Positions 59,407 to 64,000 of a DNA stretch of 64,000 nt are shown one piece after another. A program made the position numbers and the translations under genes. Each line of letters begins with the position of its first letter. Position 1 is the first letter of the stretch. The notes beneath the pieces are model-generated. The model was not told where the DNA came from and did not search any database. It worked only from the letters and a program-made list of their open reading frames with translations. The DNA comes from Myxococcales bacterium (GTDB lineage Bacteria; Myxococcota; Myxococcia; Myxococcales; Myxococcaceae): positions 24,208 through 88,207 of the forward strand of contig JACPVI010000075.1 in NCBI GenBank assembly GCA_016191815.1, given 5' to 3'.

Positions 59407-61350
59407 ATGACGACCCGTTCGCTACCCCTGCTGCTCTTGGCCATCGCCTGCGCCCCGCCGCCTCCGCCGGCCGAGCCCGACTACCGCGGCCTTCTCGCCG
59501 AGCCCGAGGCCCTGGCCTTCGTGTGCGTCAGCCCCGGCTGCGACACCACCGTGTCGGTGCGGGTGAAGGCGATGGGGCCCAGGCGGATCGCGGTGAAGCG
59601 GGTAATCCTCTCGAGCGGCTCCGGCCCGGACTTCACCATCCAGAGCAGCCAGCCGGCTCCCTTCGTCCTGGGGGTGAAGTCCGACTTCCAGGTGGACGTG
59701 CGCTACCTGCCCCAGGGCTCGCCCTCGCCCAAGGCAGCGAGCCTGGTGGTGACCTACACCGATGCCTCCCCCGACGAGAGCCCGGACCGCCTCGAGCCGG
59801 GCGAGGTGGTCATCCCGCTGGTGCGCCGGCTGGTGGGAGAGCCTTCCCTGTCCGCCACTCCCTCCAGCCTCAGCTTCGGAGTGGTGGCGCCCGGCCAGGA
59901 GCAGACCCTCCAATCGCGCATCGCCAACGGCGGCTTCGGCAACGTGGCGGTGGAGATTTCCAAGGTGGACGCCGGACACCCGGAGCTCAAAGCCCAGCTT
60001 CCGCCCGGCGCGGCGCTCTTGCCCGACGCCGGGGTGGACCTCGCGGTGAGCTGGGCGCCTTCGGCCCAGGCCTACCTCAAGGCCTCGGTGCTGGTGACTC
60101 CCTCCAATCCCGACGTGCTGCCGGTCTCCATCGCGGTGGAGGGGACCAGCCTCTCCGACGCGCGGGTGGCGCTGGAGCCCTCGGGCGATGTGGACTTCGG
60201 CGAAGTCCCCAAGAAGCAGCAGCGCACCCTCACCCGGCAGCTCGTCAACCAGGGCGGGAAGGATTTGAACATCCTTGGCATCACCGTGGACGACCCAAGC
60301 GGGAACCTCCAGGCCTCGCTCCCCGATGGGAAGGCCACCTGGGTGCTGCCGCCGCTTTCGCGGGTGCCGCTCACCCTCCTCCTTGAGGGCAACAGCGCCG
60401 CGGAGCTGGCCGCCACCGTGACGGTGGCCTCCGACGACGCTCTGACCCCAGCCCTGTCTCTGAATGTCGGAGGGACGGTGACCGAGCCCAAGGTGCAGGC
60501 CACTCCCTCCGCGCTCTCCTTCGGCGCGGTGCCGGTGGGCTGGGTGGTGAGCAAACCGGTCGAGCTGAAGAACGTCGGCTACGGGGCGCTGACGATCAAG
60601 AACCTCTCGATGGTGGCGGGCTCCTCCTCGCTCTTCTCCATCAAGCAGATGCCAGCTTTGCCGGCGCTGCTCCAGAAAGACCAGCGCATCGCGGTGGAGG
60701 TGGAGTTCCGCGCCGAGACCGCCGCCAGCTTCGGCGGCTTCCTCTCGGTGGAGTCTGACGACCCGGTGGCTTCCTTCGCGGAGGTGGCCCTCACCGCCAC
60801 TGCGGGGAGCTGCGCGGACGGCTGCCCGATCGCCAACGGCGCGCCCACCTGCGCGAAGGGGGTGTGCGAGGTGGGCTCGTGCAACCTCGGCTGGTACGAC
60901 ACCGACAAGAGCGCCGCCACCGGCTGCGAGTGCGAGGAGATTGGAACCGACCCGGGCAGCTTCTGCAGCGACTCCACCTTCAAGGGGACGCTCAAGGACA
61001 CCAGCAAGGCGCAGACCAACCACACCGGAGTATTGGCGTCGGAGGGGGACGTGGACGTCCTCCGCTTCTTTGCCGAGGACGGCTTCAACTGGTTCTCCGA
61101 CGACTTCGACGTCAAGGTGCGGGTGGTGAGCAACGACCCCGCGATCAAGATGTGCGTCTACCGCTACGGCACCGGCAGCCACCAGACCGACTGCTACTGG
61201 ACCAACGAGGTGTGCCCCTCCACTCTCACCTACCGGCAGGGCGGGAGCCTGGGCGGCGACAGCGCCGACTTCATCGTCAAGGTGTACCGGGAGCCGGGCA
61301 AGGCGCCGACCTGCACTCCGTACACCGTGTACATGTCGAACGGCATCTGA
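59407..61350 (+). CDS. Second choice-of-anchor-type lipoprotein
   Basis: From MTTRSLPLLLLAIAC the protein has 647 residues with lipobox IAC. It has four or five Ig-like choice-of-anchor D repeats (LAFVCVSPGCDTTVSVRVKA, SSLSFGVVAPGQEQTLQSRI, VDFGEVPKKQQRTLTRQLVN, ALSFGAVPVGWVVSKPVEL), then a Cys-rich module (CADGCPIANGAPTCAKGVCEVGSC, about 475-500) and a C-terminal domain (about 530-647, VDVLRFFAEDGFNW) resembling a PPC-like fold. The AGGAGG ribosome binding site overlaps the preceding gene's stop, so it is co-transcribed with the lipoprotein ahead. The pair looks like a surface adhesion or scaffold set. Confidence 0.75.
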   Translation: MTTRSLPLLLLAIACAPPPPPAEPDYRGLLAEPEALAFVCVSPGCDTTVSVRVKAMGPRRIAVKRVILSSGSGPDFTIQSSQPAPFVLGVKSDFQVDVRYLPQGSPSPKAASLVVTYTDASPDESPDRLEPGEVVIPLVRRLVGEPSLSATPSSLSFGVVAPGQEQTLQSRIANGGFGNVAVEISKVDAGHPELKAQLPPGAALLPDAGVDLAVSWAPSAQAYLKASVLVTPSNPDVLPVSIAVEGTSLSDARVALEPSGDVDFGEVPKKQQRTLTRQLVNQGGKDLNILGITVDDPSGNLQASLPDGKATWVLPPLSRVPLTLLLEGNSAAELAATVTVASDDALTPALSLNVGGTVTEPKVQATPSALSFGAVPVGWVVSKPVELKNVGYGALTIKNLSMVAGSSSLFSIKQMPALPALLQKDQRIAVEVEFRAETAASFGGFLSVESDDPVASFAEVALTATAGSCADGCPIANGAPTCAKGVCEVGSCNLGWYDTDKSAATGCECEEIGTDPGSFCSDSTFKGTLKDTSKAQTNHTGVLASEGDVDVLRFFAEDGFNWFSDDFDVKVRVVSNDPAIKMCVYRYGTGSHQTDCYWTNEVCPSTLTYRQGGSLGGDSADFIVKVYREPGKAPTCTPYTVYMSNGI

Positions 61351-61411
61351 CCGCCGGCGGCGTGCCCATCTTTCCCTCGTCGCGCAACTTCGTGACGAGG
61401 AGGCTCGCCGA

Positions 61412-61873
61412 ATGCCAAGCAACAAGGAGATTGCCCGCCGTCTGATCGAGGAGGTGTGGAGCGAAGGCAAGCTCGAGCTGTTGGACGAGTACTGTGCTCC
61501 GGACTACCTGGGCCACGACCCCTACACGGGGCCGATCGACCGCGACGGGCTCAAACGACAAGTAGAGCTGTACCGCGCCGCGTTTCCGGACCTGCGCGGG
61601 ACGGTGGACGAGGTGATCGAGCAGGGCGACACCGTGGCGCTGCGCTGCCGGATGACCGGCACTCACCAGGGTGAGCTGCTGGGCATCGCGCCGACCCAAA
61701 AGAGCATCACCTGCACGGTCAGCACCTTCATGCACTTCCAGAACGGCAAGCTGGCCGAGGACTGGACGGACTGGGACGCCCTCGGCTTCCTGCGCGAGCT
61801 GGGAGTGGTGAAGCTGCCCGAGAAGTTCGCGCCCCAGCACGCCGCCCGCCCCGAGGCCCGGCCGGACGTGTAG
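61412..61873 (+). CDS. SnoaL-like ester cyclase/polyketide cyclase family protein
   Basis: The 153-residue protein begins MPSNKEIARRLIEEVWSEGK and has the SnoaL pattern LDEYCAPDYLGHDPYTGP, LKRQVELYRAAFPDLRGTVDEVIEQGDTVALR, GTHQGELLGIAPT and a WTDWDALGFLRELG end. SnoaL-like proteins are small alpha+beta barrels; members are often cyclases or isomerases, but most are of unknown function. Conserved His, Asp and Arg at the usual places are present. Confidence 0.85.
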   Translation: MPSNKEIARRLIEEVWSEGKLELLDEYCAPDYLGHDPYTGPIDRDGLKRQVELYRAAFPDLRGTVDEVIEQGDTVALRCRMTGTHQGELLGIAPTQKSITCTVSTFMHFQNGKLAEDWTDWDALGFLRELGVVKLPEKFAPQHAARPEARPDV

Positions 61874-61934
61874 CCGCCTCTTCCGCAGGCGGCGGCACCT
61901 TCCGCTGAGCTGGCCGAACGAAGCCGGGAGCGGG

Positions 61935-62007
61935 CGTACCCAGATCCGTACCCGACCCCCGGCCCCGTCCCCGCGAACGCACCCGGTCCCGGTCCCGAAC
62001 CTGATCC
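61935..62007. repeat. Imperfect hexamer repeats of GACCGG/GGTACG type
   Basis: On the minus strand the sequence reads as imperfect 6-nt units such as GACCGG, GTTCGG, GGACGG, GGCCGG and GGTACG over about 70 nt. Such hexamer microsatellites occur between genes in myxobacteria. It sits between the SnoaL-like gene and the transposase remnant, and is close to the end of the remnant's frame. Confidence 0.6.
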
Positions 62008-62011
62008 TTGA

Positions 62012-62660
62012 TCACATTTTTCGCTGAGCCTTCAGTCGTTCGAGTACCTCGGTTGCCGGTGCCAAATAGAGAAGGCACCGACCGAGGGTGACTGCTCCCG
62101 GTGGATCCCTGCTCTTTCCCGATCCACTGTAGCCGCCGAGTTCTGCAATCCACCGGACGGCCTGCGCGAGCGTAGGGGCCTGGCCACCTGTGAGCTTGGG
62201 CCGGCGCAGGAGGATGAGTGCTTCGAGCTCATTCGGGGTGAATTCGTCGGAGGCCGGCCGGCTACCAGAGGGGCCCCGTGCTCGGCTTTTGAGTCGCTCT
62301 ATCCTCGCTGCCACGACGAAGAGGATGGCGGCCCAGATCTCGAGGTGGTTCGCGTCGGCCAAGGCGGATCGCTCGACCTTGCACGTCGACTTCCAGGTTC
62401 TGTGCGCCTCTTCCACCTTCCAGCGCTTGGCGTAGCCAGCGATGACCAGCATGGCGGCCCCGAAGTCACCGACCTCGCGGTTCGTGAGCAGCAGCCACTC
62501 GATGCGCTCCTCGTAGGCCGACAGTTCCCTCGCGTGGACGACGTACATCGGCGCCGGACACTTGCTGTCGGACCAGTCGTTCCGAAGAGGGAAGAGAACC
62601 GACGTGAACCTGACCTCGAGTTCTCCGATTCGGGCTTTTCGATGGAGCGACGCTGGGCTT
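62012..62660 (-). pseudogene. IS4/Tn5-type transposase remnant (C-terminal half)
   Basis: The conserved part runs MYVVHARELSAYEERIEWLL, then EVGDFGAAMLVIAGYAKRWK and VEEAHRTWKSTCKVER. The IS4 YREK motif is present as Y-x2-R-x3-E-x6-K (YAKRWKVEEAHRTWK). Upstream in the same frame, HRKARIGELEVRFTSVLF and RNDWSDSKCPAP continue the family pattern. The N-terminal half with DDE aspartates is missing; the frame ends around 62645 where unrelated sequence begins. No inverted repeats or target duplication could be identified. It is a truncated, probably inactive IS remnant. Confidence 0.8.
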
Positions 62661-62856
62661 CGACGGCACCAACTATCTGGTGGTCTGGCAGGACTGGCGT
62701 GGGAGCACCGGGCTCAACATCTACGGGGCCAGGGTCAGCGTGGCTGGCACCGTACTCGACCCGGGCGGATTGGCCATCTCCAGCGCTGCTGACCATCAAT
62801 TCAGGCCCGCGGCCGCCTTCGGCGGCACCTCGCACCTCGTGGTGTGGGACGACCAG
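62650..62856 (+). pseudogene. Fragment of a secreted FDGTNYLVVW-repeat protein
   Basis: One frame reads TLGFDGTNYLVVWQDWRGST, then GARVSVAGTVLDPGGLAISS and AFGGTSHLVVWDDQ. The two FxGTxxLVVWxD units are typical of long myxobacterial secreted repeat proteins. Only about 70 residues remain, with no start and no signal peptide, and it begins exactly where the transposase remnant ends on the other strand. It is a fragment left by a rearrangement. Confidence 0.6.
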
Positions 62857-62901
62857 GCGATTGAAGGAGCTTCGAACCCGGTTGCCCGGCCGGGATGGGT
62901 G

Positions 62902-62919
62902 ACATATATGTTGACATAT
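62902..62919 (+). promoter_or_regulatory. Palindromic operator at the RHH-PIN module start
   Basis: ACATATATGT (62902-62911) is a perfect palindrome and ATATGT-TG-ACATAT (62906-62919) is a second one overlapping it and covering the antitoxin start codon. AT-rich DNA is exceptional here. Ribbon-helix-helix antitoxins bind such short repeats to repress their own genes, so this is the likely operator. Confidence 0.6.
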
Positions 62920-63151
62920 GGAACGCACCACGGTGTACCTCGATGAAGCGATCAAGCGCCTGGTGAAGGAGACGGCCCGGCGCCGGAAGGTTTCCGAGGC
63001 AGTGGTGATTCGGGAGGCATTGCGGGCGCACCTGGCCGAGAGCCCTCCACCGAAGCTTCGGCCGGTGGGACGGAGCAAGGACGGCGGGGTGGCGCACCGG
63101 CTGGACCAGGCGCTGAAGGACACAGGCTTTGGGCGATCTCCTGCTCGCTGA
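62918..63151 (+). CDS. Ribbon-helix-helix antitoxin (VapB/CopG-like)
   Basis: The 77-residue protein begins MERTTVYLDEAIKRLVKETARRRKVSEAVVI, the strand-helix-helix of the Arc/MetJ/CopG fold, followed by a charged tail with SPPPKLRPVGRSKDGG that should bind the toxin. No ribosome binding site is visible before the ATG, and the operator palindromes overlap it, so translation may be leaderless. It overlaps the PIN toxin gene by 23 nt. Confidence 0.85.
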   Translation: MERTTVYLDEAIKRLVKETARRRKVSEAVVIREALRAHLAESPPPKLRPVGRSKDGGVAHRLDQALKDTGFGRSPAR

Positions 63152-63554
63152 CTCCTCGGGCTTGCTCGCCGCGCTGGACCGAGGAGAGCGGCACCATCGA
63201 GCCGTCCTCCGGCTCCTCCAGGCCGAGGCGCGGCCGCTGGTGACGATAGACTTCGTGCTCGCCGAGGTGGACTTCCTGGTGCTCCGGAGGCTCGGGGAAA
63301 ACGCGCAGAGGGGCTTCGTGCGCCAGGTGGTGGAGGGTGCCATCGTGCGCGAGGCCGTCTCGGCCGAGGATCTCGAGCGGGCCGAGGAGATCGGGCTCAA
63401 GTACCACGACCAAGCGCTCGGGCTCACCGACTGCGCGCTGATGGCGGTGAGCGAACGGCTCGGCGCGACCGAGATCCTCACCTTCGACCTCCGTCACTTC
63501 GGCCTCTTCCGCGACTCCCGGGGCCGCGCGCTGAGGCTCTTGCCCGAGACTTGA
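63129..63554 (+). CDS. PIN-domain toxin (VapC-like)
   Basis: The 141-residue protein begins at TTG (MGDLLLADSSGLLAALDRGE), with the first PIN Asp in LADSSGLLA, a helix with Glu/Asp residues (VLAEVDFLVL), LTDCALMAVSERLGATEILTFD with the later acidic residues, and a closing RHFGLFRDSRG. It should cleave RNA and is neutralised by the RHH protein encoded just ahead, with which it overlaps. GAAGGA ahead of the TTG may act as ribosome binding site. Active residues look intact. Confidence 0.88.
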   Translation: MGDLLLADSSGLLAALDRGERHHRAVLRLLQAEARPLVTIDFVLAEVDFLVLRRLGENAQRGFVRQVVEGAIVREAVSAEDLERAEEIGLKYHDQALGLTDCALMAVSERLGATEILTFDLRHFGLFRDSRGRALRLLPET

Positions 63555-63578
63555 CCCTCGTACCTCCCGCACCCCGGC

Positions 63579-64000
63579 TCAGGGAGCAGGTCTCCGCTCG
63601 AAGGTGAGCACCTTCTTTCGCGCGTCGCCGAAGAGCCGGAGCGTGCGCCACAGCTCCGGGTAGTCCTCCTTGGGGAACTTCCCCATCTTCATCGCGAGCG
63701 TTCGCCTCACCCTCACTCCGCCGGCGATCGGCTCCACCGAGAAGGGAGCCTCCAGCCCCAGCGAAGCGTGCTTCTCCTGTGCGGGGAGAGCCACCGGCTG
63801 GTAGCCGGCAGGCACCTCCAGCTCGGCCGACTGCTCCACGCGCAGGCCGTCCTCGATCACTAGCCCATGTTTAACGTTTTGGCCGCCAAGCTCGCGGAAT
63901 TGCTGAGGAGCCACGGGCGGTTTGTAACTACGCGGCCGTAGCGTCCTCCGTGGGTGGTGTCGGAGGTTCAAGCTGGGTGATACCGAGCGCCGATAGGACG
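63579..64000 (-). CDS. Partial protein, similar to the C-terminal part of DUF3857/transglutaminase proteins
   Basis: The frame is open to the window end, so the true start may be outside. The C-terminal 100 residues (VPAGYQPVALPAQEKH, then GVRVRRTLAMKMGKFPKEDYPELWRTLRLFGDARKKV) resemble the end of DUF3857-type transglutaminase-like secreted proteins, where a YPxxRxFxxxxxxARxxxV helix closes the protein. The N-terminal part visible here (RSYKPPVAPQQFRELGG) does not fit well, and may indicate that the gene is broken by nearby rearrangement. A TTG at 63971 is a possible start. The call is tentative. Confidence 0.4.
   Translation of the reverse strand, partial: SYRRSVSPSLNLRHHPRRTLRPRSYKPPVAPQQFRELGGQNVKHGLVIEDGLRVEQSAELEVPAGYQPVALPAQEKHASLGLEAPFSVEPIAGGVRVRRTLAMKMGKFPKEDYPELWRTLRLFGDARKKVLTFERRPAP

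Noticed and set aside
1..64000. CRISPR arrays
   Set aside because: No run of regularly spaced identical repeats of 25-40 nt was seen; the repeats at 25.4 kb and 61.9 kb are imperfect low-complexity sequence.
1..64000. rRNA operons and replication origin
   Set aside because: No rRNA-like sequence, no DnaA-box cluster and no dnaA, gyrB or parAB next to gyrA was seen.

Overview
The window is about 64 kb of very GC-rich, gene-dense bacterial chromosome. Several traits point to Myxococcota (myxobacteria): a MYXO-CTERM-like C-terminal anchor, many secreted or lipid-anchored proteins with Cys-rich, kelch, WD40 or choice-of-anchor repeats, a Ser/Thr kinase and an FHA-type sigma-54 activator, an AgmX/PglI-like domain, and imperfect hexamer repeats between genes. 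Housekeeping genes present are gyrA, dnaJ, a nusA homologue, pcm and tRNA-Phe(GAA). No plasmid or phage backbone is seen, so this looks like ordinary chromosome with two small accessory patches.

Layout. 1-9.2 kb: a cut-off RapA/SNF2-like tail, a GT9 glycosyltransferase, a Uma2 nuclease, a His-rich lipoprotein followed by a barrel-cupredoxin fusion, a lysozyme-like protein with MYXO-CTERM-like tail, a hydrolase, a methyltransferase and an RHH-PIN pair. 9.3-18.5 kb: a small membrane protein, an ECF sigma factor and a zinc/FecR/AgmX anti-sigma protein; then a sodium:solute symporter, a phospholipase D-like enzyme, a triple-repeat lipoprotein and an MsbA-like exporter. 18.6-29.4 kb: dnaJ, a kelch lipoprotein, a TPR/periplasmic-binding lipoprotein, a WD40 lipoprotein carrying a retropepsin-like domain, a flavin reductase-like protein, a GT51-like protein without obvious catalytic residues, and an orphan CpaF-type ATPase. 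29.4-40.3 kb: TPR protein, gyrA, DUF1232, amidohydrolase, NusA homologue, Pcm, a 3-hydroxyisobutyrate dehydrogenase-like protein, an R3H ATPase and an SPW membrane protein. 40.4-43.1 kb: a tiny exported peptide, a polar amino-acid ABC transporter whose binding protein is fused to the permease, and tRNA-Phe.

43.1-47.5 kb is the first accessory patch. It lies directly downstream of tRNA-Phe, is bounded by a 38-bp imperfect direct repeat (34/38), and ends in a tyrosine-recombinase remnant. It holds a zinc-ribbon Ser/Thr kinase, two small proteins with strong ribosome binding sites, and an FHA/sigma-54 activator; I read it as a possible small signalling island. Next to it is an unusual fusion of a non-acylating aldehyde dehydrogenase with an iron-type alcohol dehydrogenase. 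50.4-61.9 kb: an EgtD-like methyltransferase, a transglutaminase/lipoprotein pair, a membrane transporter, an amidase, two choice-of-anchor lipoproteins and a SnoaL-like protein. 62-64 kb is the second patch: hexamer repeats, an IS4/Tn5-type transposase remnant joined to a fragment of a secreted repeat protein, an RHH-PIN module with an AT-rich palindromic operator, and a protein cut by the window end.

The sequence supports several short operons with 4-nt overlaps (GTGA or ATGA): sigma/anti-sigma, binding-protein-permease/ATPase, transglutaminase/lipoprotein, propeller/lysozyme-like. Convergent genes often overlap at their 3' ends. Functions below the family level are inference.
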